From Pseudomonas sp. R37(2017) (GTDB lineage Bacteria; Pseudomonadota; Gammaproteobacteria; Pseudomonadales; Pseudomonadaceae), in the NCBI RefSeq assembly GCF_002113375.1, contig NZ_NEHO01000008.1, positions 228,134 through 292,133 of the forward strand: a stretch of 64,000 nt of DNA, in the 5' to 3' direction. A model generated the notes under the pieces. That model was given only the letters and a program-made list of their open reading frames with translations. It did no database searches and was not told the origin of the DNA. Below, in pieces: positions 33,716 to 42,325 of this stretch. The first letter of the stretch is position 1; every line of letters starts with the position of its first letter. The position numbers were made by a program, and so were the translations under genes.

Positions 33716-33925
33716 TCATTCCGGCGCCATGAGCACTGCGAGGCTTTTTTTGAGAAAATCTTCATTATTGCCGATCGTTTGCAGGGCACTGCGAACATTG
33801 CCGCCCACCTCCGCTGATCCTCTTTGCTCAACCCAAAGCGTCAGCTCCATGATGGCGGCCTCCAGCGCAAGTTGATTTTCGTTGATCTTGAACAGCAGGA
33901 AAGGGAGCAGGTCTGAGTTAGGCAT
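33716..33925 (-). CDS. Small hypothetical protein, copy B of a flanking pair
   Basis: A 69-residue paralogue of the protein at 30182-30391, with LLFKINENQLALEAAIMELT and the same C-terminal MAPE. It has GGAGG 7 nt before ATG 33925. It lies immediately after arsJ, convergent with it. The two copies bracket the arsenic genes. Confidence 0.7.
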   Translation of the reverse strand: MPNSDLLPFLLFKINENQLALEAAIMELTLWVEQRGSAEVGGNVRSALQTIGNNEDFLKKSLAVLMAPE

Positions 33926-34109
33926 CGCGAATCCTCCGTGAAGCATTCAGCATATCAGTCGAAGGGTGAGAGGGAGACTTGTTAACTCCCTTTTGTTAGA
34001 AAAGGTCGACTTCCCCAGATCACAAAAGAAGAGCCGGTAGTGGCTGTGGATTCAACCGGCCAGCAGCACTTTTCATTGATCGACAAACGTGGACAAGGTG
34101 TGCTTCTCC

Positions 34110-35162
34110 TCAATTCCGGCACATGGCATGACGGGCTCTGTCTGGGGTCTGCCCAGTCCAGTCCTGGAATGCACGATAGAAAGAATTGGGATCTTCGAAG
34201 CCGAGGAGAAAGGCGATCTCCCCGCTGGACATTGTGGTGTGCCCCAGGTAATGGCGGGCTAGACTCTCCCGCGTAGCATTGACCACAGCACGAAAACTTT
34301 CCCCCTCGTCTTCAAGGCGACGCTGCAACGTGCGCTTGCTCAAGCCCAAGCGTTCAGCGGTCTTCTCGATGGTGGCGGCGTTGCTGGGCAGCAGTTCCAG
34401 CAGAACGGCACGCACGCGCTCCGCTGTCGTCGCCGTCGCATCGAGCTCGCTGAGTCGGCGGACAAGATCAGGCTCGAACACACGCCACATGCCTTCGTTG
34501 ACAGTCAGAAATGGAAGTAAGGCATCCACAGCGGCGAACGTGATACTTGGGCTTGCTCCGAGTTGCACGGGTGCGCCGAAGAAGGTCTCGTAACGTCGGG
34601 CGTAAGCGCTGGGCGGGAGTTGCGGAAGCTCCACCCGATGCGCCTTGACGGGCTCGCGGGTCGCGAGTCGGGCCAGTCGCAAGAAAAATGCGATCTCGGC
34701 CACTTGTAGCGAATACGGCACATCAGCTTGGGCCGACAGCCAACGAGGTGCCACCGTCAGTTCGCCCGCCTTACTCACGTCCACCTCCAGGCTCATGGGA
34801 GCAACGAGTTGCTTGTACTTAGCGATGCGCTGTACCGCCTGCATTAGATTGGCGCTGCACAGCGCTGCGAATAGGGGGGGATCGAAAGACTCGGCGGAGA
34901 GGGCTTCGACGATGCGCAAGGGAAACATGACATCACCTGCCTCGGCCTCCAAAGCGCGCCAGAAACGGAAATAGTCTTCGGTAAAGAGCCCATGTCCTCC
35001 ACGGGAAAGCAAATCGTCAGGAAGCCCGGCCCTTCGCAACACATGACCGGGCTGGAGGCCTAAGTCCTTCAATATAGCCTGCCAGCCGATATCTACTGGA
35101 AAGGTATTGTTTTGCACGGTTACTACTCCATCGTCATTCAACGGGGCGCCATACCTCCCCAT
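34110..35162 (-). CDS. AraC-family regulator with arabinose-binding-like N-terminus
   Basis: The protein has 350 residues from ATG 35162, or 335 from GTG 35117, which has GGAG 8 nt upstream and may be the real start. The N-terminal ~200 residues are an OruR-type ligand domain. The C-terminal double helix-turn-helix (KTAERLGLSKRTLQRRLEDE, GEIAFLLGFEDPNSFYRAFQ, DWTGQTP) is AraC type. It is divergent from the SDR/alcohol dehydrogenase pair, which it probably controls. A 17-bp palindrome lies in the shared intergenic region. Confidence 0.88.
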   Translation of the reverse strand: MGRYGAPLNDDGVVTVQNNTFPVDIGWQAILKDLGLQPGHVLRRAGLPDDLLSRGGHGLFTEDYFRFWRALEAEAGDVMFPLRIVEALSAESFDPPLFAALCSANLMQAVQRIAKYKQLVAPMSLEVDVSKAGELTVAPRWLSAQADVPYSLQVAEIAFFLRLARLATREPVKAHRVELPQLPPSAYARRYETFFGAPVQLGASPSITFAAVDALLPFLTVNEGMWRVFEPDLVRRLSELDATATTAERVRAVLLELLPSNAATIEKTAERLGLSKRTLQRRLEDEGESFRAVVNATRESLARHYLGHTTMSSGEIAFLLGFEDPNSFYRAFQDWTGQTPDRARHAMCRN

Positions 35163-35196
35163 TCAAACTACACACCGAGTATAGAGAGCTTGGGGA

Positions 35197-35213
35197 CTTT
35201 GAATAATTCAAAG
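35197..35213. promoter_or_regulatory. 17-bp perfect palindrome in the divergent intergenic region
   Basis: CTTTGAATAATTCAAAG is a perfect dyad with one central base. The rest of the 35163-35609 gap holds no convincing gene; a 37-codon ORF at 35437 is possible but unsupported. Confidence 0.45.
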
Positions 35214-35609
35214 TGCGCCACAAGGGCTGCAAACGGCGTCACTCCTGGTCATTCGAGTCGCCCGGGTTCGACTGGCGCATTTCGTATTGAGACTGGCGCG
35301 AATTGCTAGATCGTTGTCGTGGCATATTTCTTATAGTGAGCACCACCGCAGTCCGTCAGGAGCATGCGATGAAACATTCGGTCTCGTCGTGTCCGTTAGA
35401 GCGCGTTACGTAACATTCCTTCGAGAGCTGACCATAATGAAGCAACAGACAAAGACGAAATCCGCTAGGCCGAAAGCGCCAAGCTCGAAAGCCGCCGAGC
35501 ACATAGCATGCGACACAAGATGTTTGAGCATCTATTGCGTGTTGCGTTGACAGGCGTCATCCAGGCCTGACTACCTAAGATCGACGGATCCACCCCAGGA
35601 GTGCCACAA

Positions 35610-36599
35610 ATGCCTCATCCTCAGTCCCCGCTCCACTCCGGCTTTGGCGCCGCCTCAACGGCCCATGACGTCATTGCCGGTATCGATTTGTCCGGCAAGA
35701 CCGCCATCGTGACGGGCGGCTATTCCGGCATCGGAGTGGAAACGACCCGCGCGCTGCTCAGTGCAGGAGCACGAGTCATTGTCCCCACGCGTGACATGTC
35801 GAAGGCCAAGGCCAACCTGGACGGCTTGAAAGTCGAGCTCGTCGTCATGGATCTCGCTGACCCGGCTTCCATCGACGGGTTTGCATCAACCTTCCTTACC
35901 TCGGGTGCTCCTCTCCATCTGCTGATCAACAGCGCGGGTATCATGGCCTGCCCGCTCGCGCGCGACGCCCGTGGCTACGAGATGCAGTTTGCGACTAATC
36001 ACTTGGGGCATTTCCAGCTTGCAGCCCGCCTCTGGCAGGCACTCAAGCGTGCCCAGGGTGCCCGTGTCGTCTCGCTGTCTTCGGTGGGTCATCACTCTGC
36101 GCAGGTTGACTTCGACGACTGGAACTTCGAGCGCCGCGAGTACGATCGCTGGGTGGCGTACGGCCAGTCCAAGACGGCCAATGCGCTCTTCGCGCTGGCG
36201 CTGGACGAACTGGGCGCGTCGCATGGCGTACACGCGTACTCCGTCCACCCGGGCCTCATCATCACCGACCTGACTCGACACATGAGCCGTGAGGAGCTGC
36301 AGCGTTCCGGCGGTCTGGATGATCAGGGGCGCCCTATTGTCGACCTCAACCGTGGCATGAAAAACACAGAGCAAGGCGCAGCTACCTCGATCTGGGCGGC
36401 GACGAGTCCTCTACTGAACGACGTAGGTGGTATTTATTGCGAAGACTGCGACTTTGCGGCCCTGATTTCCGACGACGAGGCCACCGTCGCCGGTTCGGGC
36501 TCACTCCCGTCCGGCGTCCGCCGTTGGGCTACCGACCTCGCTGCTGCGCGCAAGCTCTGGTCGTTGAGCGAAAAACTAACGGGTGTTTCGCTGGGTTGA
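35610..36599 (+). CDS. Short-chain dehydrogenase/reductase (SDR)
   Basis: The protein has 329 residues from ATG 35610 (AGGAG upstream). It has the nucleotide-binding TGGYSGIG (classical T-G-x3-G-x-G), NSAGIM (N-x-A-G), FATNHLGHF and active-site YGQSKTANALF (Y-x3-K). It resembles the retinol dehydrogenase/oxidoreductase branch. The substrate is not deducible. It is controlled, probably, by the divergent AraC protein and followed by another oxidoreductase. Confidence 0.9.
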   Translation: MPHPQSPLHSGFGAASTAHDVIAGIDLSGKTAIVTGGYSGIGVETTRALLSAGARVIVPTRDMSKAKANLDGLKVELVVMDLADPASIDGFASTFLTSGAPLHLLINSAGIMACPLARDARGYEMQFATNHLGHFQLAARLWQALKRAQGARVVSLSSVGHHSAQVDFDDWNFERREYDRWVAYGQSKTANALFALALDELGASHGVHAYSVHPGLIITDLTRHMSREELQRSGGLDDQGRPIVDLNRGMKNTEQGAATSIWAATSPLLNDVGGIYCEDCDFAALISDDEATVAGSGSLPSGVRRWATDLAAARKLWSLSEKLTGVSLG

Positions 36600-36859
36600 T
36601 GCCCCGGAAGCCTTGCAAAAGGGAAAAAAAGATGAGCCCTGAAGATGGGCGCCAGCAGCTTGCACACCAGTACCGGATTGGCGCCCAGGTCGGTCGCCAA
36701 TTATTTTGACACAGCGACAGTTGCATCATCCTGTTCGATGTGCCGCTGACACACTTTTAATTCGCTTCTTGGCTGGCCCGTGAATAATTCTTGGCTGGCC
36801 CGTGAACAAGTCGCCGTGATGGCGTGCGACTGCAAATCCATCAACAGGAGAACAAGCTC

Positions 36860-37864
36860 ATGCATCGCTGGCTCTTACCCGCTTCCAAACTAGGCATTGA
36901 AGCCCTCCGACTGGAGACCGATGCTACCCTTCCCGAACCTGGCCCCGGCGAAGTCCGCCTGCGGGTGCGCGCGGTGTCGCTCAACTATCGCGACCTCTTC
37001 GTGCTGGACGGGGCACCCGGCTGGCGGCCCGATGCCGATCTCGTGCCGCTTGCCGATGCGAGCGGCGAGGTCGACGCGCTCGGAGAAGGCGTGGAGGGCT
37101 GGGCGATTGGCGACGCCGCCGTCACGCTCTATTCACGCGGCTGGATTGATGGTACGCCCCCGCTCGATCTGACCTTCGGCCTCGGTGCGGGCGGCGAACA
37201 GGGCGTCCTGGCCGAATACATTGTGCTACCTGCGACGCGCATCGCACGGGCACCGGCCGGGCTCGATTGGGCCGAGGCGGCGACACTGCCCTGCGCGGGC
37301 CTCACAGCTTGGAGCGCAGTGTTCGACGGCAAGCCGGTCGGTCCTGGCACCCGACTCATGGCGCCGGGCACGGGGGGCGTGGCGCTGTTCGCGCTGCTGC
37401 TCGCACGCGCTGCCGGGGCGGAAGTGTTCGGCACGTCGAGCAGCGAGGCCAAGCGGGCGAGGCTGCGGGAGATGGGGGTGGCGGAGGTGATCGACCACCG
37501 CGCCGTGCCGGACTGGGGCGATGACGTGTTCCGGCGCCTGGGTGGCGTGGACAAGGTGATCGATCCCATCGGAGAGATCAACCGCGCCATGGCGGCGCTG
37601 CGCCCGGGCGGCGAGATCGCCGTCATGGGCCTGATGAGCCAGGATGGGCCGCCGAACCCGATGTACTTCATGGCGCGCACCCTAACGATCCGCGGCACCT
37701 TGGTCGGCAGTGCGGCGGCCTACGAGCGGCTGCGCGCTTTCATTGAGGAGCATGGCATCCGGCCGCCGGTCGGTGCGCGTTTCGCCTTCGAGGATGCGGC
37801 CAAGGCCTATGCGGCGCAGCGAGAGGGAGTGTTCGGCAAGGTCGTGATCGAGGTCGCCCCATAA
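36860..37864 (+). CDS. Zinc-free alcohol dehydrogenase/quinone oxidoreductase (MDR family)
   Basis: The protein has 334 residues from ATG 36860 behind CAGGAG. It has an N-terminal GroES-like fold (GEVRLRVRAVSLNYRDLFVL), a Rossmann segment around APGTGGVALFALLLARAAGA and a C-terminal GVFGKVVIEV. Catalytic zinc ligands of classical ADH are not evident, so an NAD(P)-dependent quinone or enone reductase is likely. GC content and codon use look higher than in neighbours, suggesting separate acquisition. Confidence 0.88.
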   Translation: MHRWLLPASKLGIEALRLETDATLPEPGPGEVRLRVRAVSLNYRDLFVLDGAPGWRPDADLVPLADASGEVDALGEGVEGWAIGDAAVTLYSRGWIDGTPPLDLTFGLGAGGEQGVLAEYIVLPATRIARAPAGLDWAEAATLPCAGLTAWSAVFDGKPVGPGTRLMAPGTGGVALFALLLARAAGAEVFGTSSSEAKRARLREMGVAEVIDHRAVPDWGDDVFRRLGGVDKVIDPIGEINRAMAALRPGGEIAVMGLMSQDGPPNPMYFMARTLTIRGTLVGSAAAYERLRAFIEEHGIRPPVGARFAFEDAAKAYAAQREGVFGKVVIEVAP

Positions 37865-38311
37865 CGACGCGAAGTGAAGCTCCGGCCATGGATATGGAGG
37901 ATGGCCGAACACGGGATCGATCGCGACGGTCGTCCGCCTTTGCGGCTGCTCCATTACCGCCGCGAAGCCTCGGCGGCCGAGCCGCTGCCGTTGCTGCAGG
38001 TGGGCCGCATAGCCGATTGGCTGGAACGGACCAGTGCCGAAGCGCCTCAGCGAGGTGATCACTCCTCCGTATTACGCGCCCACCGCGATCGCGCTTTGCT
38101 CCTGCTGGGGGTGGTGAAGTATGCGTAATCGGCATACCTGCGGTGTAAATCGGTTCGGGCAGAGTGCGTACTTTGACATTTGAAATAGGTGGTTTTTCTG
38201 GTCCGCAATTTCTGAAGAGTATGCGAAAACATTGGGCTGCATGGCAGTCAAATAGTGGTGATTGCGACCCGGAAAAACTATTGGAGAGCGCAGCCTGATT
38301 GATTTTCCTTT
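37865..38311. other. Stretch without a convincing gene, left of the tRNA scar
   Basis: The first ~260 bp are GC-rich like the preceding gene and contain an 84-codon plus-strand ORF (37874-38128) with no recognisable family. From about 38130 the composition drops. TTTCTGGTCCGCAATT occurs at 38195-38210 and again at 38418-38433. Confidence 0.5.
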
Positions 38312-38370
38312 GGGACTTAAAATCCCCCGCTCGTAAGGGCGTGCCGGTTCGATTCCGGCTTCGGGCACCA
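38312..38370 (+). other. 3' fragment of tRNA-Leu(TAA): probable attachment-site scar
   Basis: The sequence from GGGACTTAAAATCCC through the variable arm, the T-arm (GCCGGTTCGATTCCGGC) and TTCGGGCACCA is the 3' part of a leucine tRNA with a TAA anticodon and encoded CCA. The acceptor 5' strand and D-arm are missing; the preceding sequence does not pair. This is what remains at the distal end of an element integrated into a tRNA gene. Confidence 0.75.
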
Positions 38371-38378
38371 TCTAAATT

Positions 38379-38413
38379 CAAGGGTTTGCGGGCGAAAGCT
38401 AGGCAAACCCTTG
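38379..38413 (+). terminator. Palindromic terminator-like hairpin after tRNA fragment
   Basis: CAAGGGTTTGC and GCAAACCCTTG pair over 11 bp and are followed by TTCGTTT. A near copy lies at 40934-40968. Confidence 0.6.
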
Positions 38414-38539
38414 TTCGTTTCTGGTCCGCAATTATTGGACGACCACGTGAGTGGACCGGACCTTCAGTCCGGACTTCCTGGCTGTAACCCGGTCGATAAC
38501 ATCCTTTATCTACTTTAATCAGGCTCTCCAGAGCACTGC

Positions 38540-38689
38540 TCACAGGGTCCACTCCATTGCTACTGCAGCGGACAACACCAGCATAATCAGCAACCCAAAA
38601 AACAACAGGCTCAACTCAGCGAGTTGTTTATAGTGGGCCAGCGGCCATTTGGTGACTCGCGCAATTGCTCTTTCAGAGGAAGCCATCAT
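38540..38689 (-). CDS. Small membrane protein
   Basis: A 49-residue ORF starts at ATG 38689 with a basic lead (SSERAIARVTKWPLAHYKQL) and one long hydrophobic segment (LSLLFFGLLIMLVLSAAVAM). Its start overlaps the stop of the upstream 40-codon ORF (TGATG), so it is translationally coupled. No family is known to me. Confidence 0.55.
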   Translation of the reverse strand: MMASSERAIARVTKWPLAHYKQLAELSLLFFGLLIMLVLSAAVAMEWTL

Positions 38690-38811
38690 CAATTCTCGCT
38701 TTTGCGTGGAATATCGAATAGATCCGGAAGGCGTACATCAGGCAAAGCACAGGGCGGGCTTGATCTGGGCGGCAAGGCGACGGAACTGCATGGTGGTGTA
38801 GTGTGTTTCAT
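38689..38811 (-). CDS. Small Pro/Ser/Cys-containing protein
   Basis: A 40-residue ORF has a strong AGAGGTG site just before ATG 38811. The sequence MKHTTPPCSSVALPPRSSPP continues to a C-terminal RLPDLFDIPRKSEN. The strong ribosome site and the TGATG coupling to the membrane protein argue that both are real. Confidence 0.5.
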   Translation of the reverse strand: MKHTTPPCSSVALPPRSSPPCALPDVRLPDLFDIPRKSEN

Positions 38812-39284
38812 TTTTCACCTCTCGCGTCATGCCGAACCTGGCGAGTCCAGCTGTCTCCATGATGTCCGGGGCGACAGCTGTTGGGGGGCACAAGAGGTGG
38901 TGCAACTAATGAGCCATTTCGGTAGGGCAGGGAAAATGTCCAATTAATTAACTGGCTGTTTCCGAGGGTTTCAAGCAAGAGAAAGGTTGAGCGGGGGAAT
39001 ATTCCTCAAATTTGCTGGTAGATACCTGGTTGGGTGGGTGTAGTTCCCCATTTATGGAGGGTGTAGCGACCCTGTTTCACCCGCTTTTGGTAGCAACTGC
39101 TTGCCCATGGATGGCGTGGATTTTCCGGGGTCGAGAAGGGCCGCTTCAATCGATAGCGGTCTTTCGCTGAAGGGATGCCCCGTTCCTCGATTCGCTGCTG
39201 TTGGCCGCCTTGCTTGGCACCTTGGGTTTCTGTATTACCCTGCTGATCCGGCCCTTTGTCCAACCTGTTGTCTCAGGAGCTACC
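38812..39284. other. Long intergenic stretch
   Basis: I see no convincing gene here. An 85-codon minus-strand frame (39006-39263) lacks a ribosome site and protein-like composition. AGGAG for the downstream gene lies at 39274. Confidence 0.5.
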
Positions 39285-40073
39285 ATGCCTCGTTTTGCTG
39301 CCAACCTCAGCATGCTCTACCCGGAACATGAGTTTCTGGATCGCTTCGCCGCCGCTGCCTCTGACGGTTTCGAAGCGGTGGAGTATCTGTTTCCCTATGA
39401 CTACAGCGCTGAAGAACTCAGGCAACGCTTGAGCGACAACGGCCTGGTGCAGGCACTGTTCAATGCGCCGCCCGGTGATTGGGCGGCGGGAGAGCGGGGT
39501 ACAGTGTCGTTGCCGGGCCGGGAGAGTGAATTCCGCAGCGGTTTTGATCGTGCCCTGGAGTACGCCAGCGTACTGGGCAATTCACGCATCCATGTGATGG
39601 CCGGGTTGTTACCGTCGGAACGCGATCGCCAGCGGCATCATGCCGTGTACCTGGAGAACCTCGCCTACGCTGCCGCCCGGGCGGCCAAGGCAGGCGTCAC
39701 CGTATTGCTCGAACCGATCAATACGCGAGACATGCCGGGTTTTTTCCTCAACCGCCAGGATCAGGCCCACGCCATTTGCAAGGAGGTGGGCGCCAGTAAC
39801 CTGAAGGTTCAGTTCGACTGCTACCACTGCCAAATCGTCGAGGGCGACCTGGCGACCAAGCTGCGTCGTGACTTCGACGGTATCGGCCATATCCAGATCG
39901 CTGGCGTGCCGGATCGGCATGAGCCGGACCTGGGGGAAGTCAATTATCCCTATCTGTTCGAGCTGATGGACCAATTGGGTTATGACGGCTGGGTAGGGTG
40001 CGAGTATCGGCCGCGGGGAAATACGTCTTCCGGCTTGCAGTGGTTGCGCGACTGGAAGGCGCGGGTGCTGTAG
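39285..40073 (+). CDS. Hydroxypyruvate isomerase family protein (Hyi/OtnI-like)
   Basis: The protein has 262 residues from ATG 39285 behind AGGAG. It is a TIM-barrel of the xylose-isomerase-like superfamily: [33 protein letters not shown], metal-binding [26 protein letters not shown] and [20 protein letters not shown]. It would isomerise hydroxypyruvate to tartronate semialdehyde or act on a related sugar acid. The usual gcl/glxR partners are not next to it. Confidence 0.88.
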   Translation: MPRFAANLSMLYPEHEFLDRFAAAASDGFEAVEYLFPYDYSAEELRQRLSDNGLVQALFNAPPGDWAAGERGTVSLPGRESEFRSGFDRALEYASVLGNSRIHVMAGLLPSERDRQRHHAVYLENLAYAAARAAKAGVTVLLEPINTRDMPGFFLNRQDQAHAICKEVGASNLKVQFDCYHCQIVEGDLATKLRRDFDGIGHIQIAGVPDRHEPDLGEVNYPYLFELMDQLGYDGWVGCEYRPRGNTSSGLQWLRDWKARVL

Positions 40074-40301
40074 AGGAGGCCGCCGCGGCAGTGCGAGGGT
40101 GGCATGTTCAGGTGTGAGCATTCAATCCCGGATCAAGACTTGCGTCAGGGCGCCGTGAAACAGTGACTTACAAAGAAGCCTTTCGATAAGGGTGACGCGA
40201 TCAAGCTGGATGTCTTCTGACGTTTTTGCCTGCACCTGCATGACTCAGGCTCCTTGCAGTAAACGGTGGGTGCCTTATGCCGTTATTTTTGAGAGTAAGG
40301 A

Positions 40302-40907
40302 ATGAAACAAGGACAGGTTTTGCTGTTGGCTTTGTTGTTTGTGTTTTTAACGGGTTGCACGACCATGCCGCCAAAAGACCAAGGCAATCTTTGCAACATT
40401 TACCGTGAGTATCCCGACTGGTACGAGGACTCGGTGCAAATGCAGAGTGAGTATGGGACACCTCTGCATGTGGCCATGGCGATCATGAAGCAGGAAAGCA
40501 GTTTCGTGGCGGATGCACTGCCGCCCCGTGACTACCTGCTCTGGGTGATCCCTTGGGGACGAGTCAGCTCGGCTTACGGTTATGCGCAGGCCCAAGATCC
40601 GGTGTGGAGTGAGTACAAGGGCAATACTGGCAACGGTGGTTCGCGTGACAATTTCGACGACGCGATCATGTTCATCGGTTGGTACACCACTGGCACCCAG
40701 CGTCAGCTCGGAATCTCCAAATGGGACACTTACAATCAGTATCTGGCTTACCACGAGGGACGTGGCGGCTTCAGCCGCAATACCTATCGCAGCAAACCGT
40801 GGTTGATGCAGGTTGCCCAGAAGGTACAAAAGCAATCGGAGATTTACAACGCTCAACTCAAGCAGTGTCGCCAGGAACTGGAAGACGAACGTAGTGGCTG
40901 GTTTTAG
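40302..40907 (+). CDS. SLT-like lipoprotein
   Basis: The protein has 201 residues and a lipoprotein signal (VLLLALLFVFLTGC, lipobox L-T-G-C19), so it is membrane-anchored in the periplasm. AMAIMKQESSF carries a glutamate in the position of the SLT transglycosylase catalytic acid; SSAYGYAQAQDPVWSEYK and the Y-rich C-terminus fit the lysozyme-like fold. It probably cleaves or binds peptidoglycan. Confidence 0.8.
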   Translation: MKQGQVLLLALLFVFLTGCTTMPPKDQGNLCNIYREYPDWYEDSVQMQSEYGTPLHVAMAIMKQESSFVADALPPRDYLLWVIPWGRVSSAYGYAQAQDPVWSEYKGNTGNGGSRDNFDDAIMFIGWYTTGTQRQLGISKWDTYNQYLAYHEGRGGFSRNTYRSKPWLMQVAQKVQKQSEIYNAQLKQCRQELEDERSGWF

Positions 40908-40933
40908 TGCGACAGTCGAGCGATCTTCGCAAA

Positions 40934-40968
40934 CAAGGGTTTGCCAGCGAAAGCCAGGCAAACCCTTG
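40934..40968 (+). terminator. Palindromic terminator-like hairpin, second copy
   Basis: CAAGGGTTTGC and GCAAACCCTTG are paired, followed by TTGGTTTCTG. It is nearly the same as the element at 38379. Confidence 0.6.
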
Positions 40969-41017
40969 TTGGTTTCTGCACCATTACTTCCATCTTGATC
41001 GTGGTCACCGGATGTTT

Positions 41018-41212
41018 TCAGGACGCCGGGTCAGTCTTGCGGCGCTCGCTGCCGGTTGGATTGCCGGTGTTGATCAGTCGTCTTTCCAGCAGTACGTTTT
41101 GCAACGCCTGGCGGTCTGACGGATCCATTTCATGCTCTCTTTCCTTGAGTTCCAGCAGGATCGGGGTCGACCACTGGCGGTAGGTTTGTTCGGCACTACG
41201 ATTGAGTGACAT
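41018..41212 (-). CDS. Small hypothetical protein
   Basis: A 64-residue hydrophilic, helical protein has AGGAGGA shortly before ATG. It includes YRQWSTPILLELKEREHEMD. No family is recognised. The strong ribosome site is the main support. Confidence 0.55.
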   Translation of the reverse strand: MSLNRSAEQTYRQWSTPILLELKEREHEMDPSDRQALQNVLLERRLINTGNPTGSERRKTDPAS

Positions 41213-41304
41213 GGGGTCCTCCTTGATCAGGCTCCAGCCAATGAAGGCGCCACAGTTCGATACGCAAGAGACCCTAGTCGACGAAGCCTGTTGTCGCCAA
41301 TGCT

Positions 41305-42147
41305 TTACGTCGGACGACCATTTTCCCAGGTACCCGCAGCCACAGTGCGCTGCACGTAGTCGCTGAAGTCGCGCGCCGGCCGCCCCAATGCCCGTTGTAC
41401 GCCATTGGCCACGGATGTGTTGCGACCGTCGAGCACGGTCGTGAACAGATACATCACCAGATCGATCAACTCCGCGGGAAGTTGTTCCTGTTCCATTGCC
41501 TGTCGGTAGGCGTCCGCCGGTACCGCCACAAAATCGATCTTGCGCTGGGTGGAGTGGGCGATCTCGGTGACAGCTTCGGCAAAGGTCAATGCCCGGGGGC
41601 CGGTCAACTCATAGAGCTGGTGGGTGTGTCCGGGTTGGGTCAGGGCTGCGACGGCACACTCGGCAATGTCCTCCGCATCGACAAAGGGCTCGGCGACATT
41701 GCCGACGGGGAGCGCGAGTTCGCCCTGCACAATGGGCTCAAGAAAGTGTGCCTCGCTGAAGTTCTGGCAAAACCAACTGGCCCGCAGAATCGTCCAGTCA
41801 AGCCCGCTGTCCTGGACAACACGTTCGGCCTGTTGCGCTTCGATCTCACCGCGTCCGGATAGCAGCACCAGTTTGCGCACTCCGCTTTTCACCGCCAGGT
41901 CGGTGAACGCCTGGATGGTTTGCAGGGCGCCAGGCACGGCGAGATCAGGCTGGAACGAAATGTAGACCGCATCAACACCCTCTATCACCGCGTCCCAGGT
42001 GGATCGATCTTCCCAGTCGAAAGGCGGATTGGCGTCACGGGAGCCTCGGCGAACGGGCAGGCCGGCAGCCTCGAGTCGTTGGGTGATTCTGCGTCCGGTT
42101 TTGCCCGTGGCGCCGAGGACCAGCGTGATTGGTTGATCGGTTTTCAT
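41305..42147 (-). CDS. NmrA-like NAD(P)-binding protein
   Basis: The protein has 280 residues from ATG 42147 (GGAG upstream; ATGs at 42156 and 42162 also in frame). It has a Rossmann start TLVLGATGKTGRRITQRLEA (G-x-x-G-x-x-G), then KLVLLSGRGEIEAQQ and ILRASWFCQNFSEAHFLEPI, typical of the atypical SDR/NmrA group. It probably uses NAD(P)(H) on a small substrate. It is divergent from a TetR regulator. Confidence 0.85.
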   Translation of the reverse strand: MKTDQPITLVLGATGKTGRRITQRLEAAGLPVRRGSRDANPPFDWEDRSTWDAVIEGVDAVYISFQPDLAVPGALQTIQAFTDLAVKSGVRKLVLLSGRGEIEAQQAERVVQDSGLDWTILRASWFCQNFSEAHFLEPIVQGELALPVGNVAEPFVDAEDIAECAVAALTQPGHTHQLYELTGPRALTFAEAVTEIAHSTQRKIDFVAVPADAYRQAMEQEQLPAELIDLVMYLFTTVLDGRNTSVANGVQRALGRPARDFSDYVQRTVAAGTWENGRPT

Positions 42148-42325
42148 CGCGTTCATCTCCATCAGTTAATGTGAGTGATGCTCATGTTTGAAAGATGATA
42201 GATCCTCATGTTTTGTCGTCAACCTGCTCAATCGAACTCCCCGACGTACGGCATCTGTTATTGGGGGCGAGGAGTGGCGATGCTAAGGTGAGTACATGTC
42301 ACGTTATTGAGCGGGAAATTCACTC

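Noticed and set aside
37874..38128. 84-codon ORF after the alcohol dehydrogenase
   Set aside because: No ribosome site or family; composition follows the flanking high-GC DNA.
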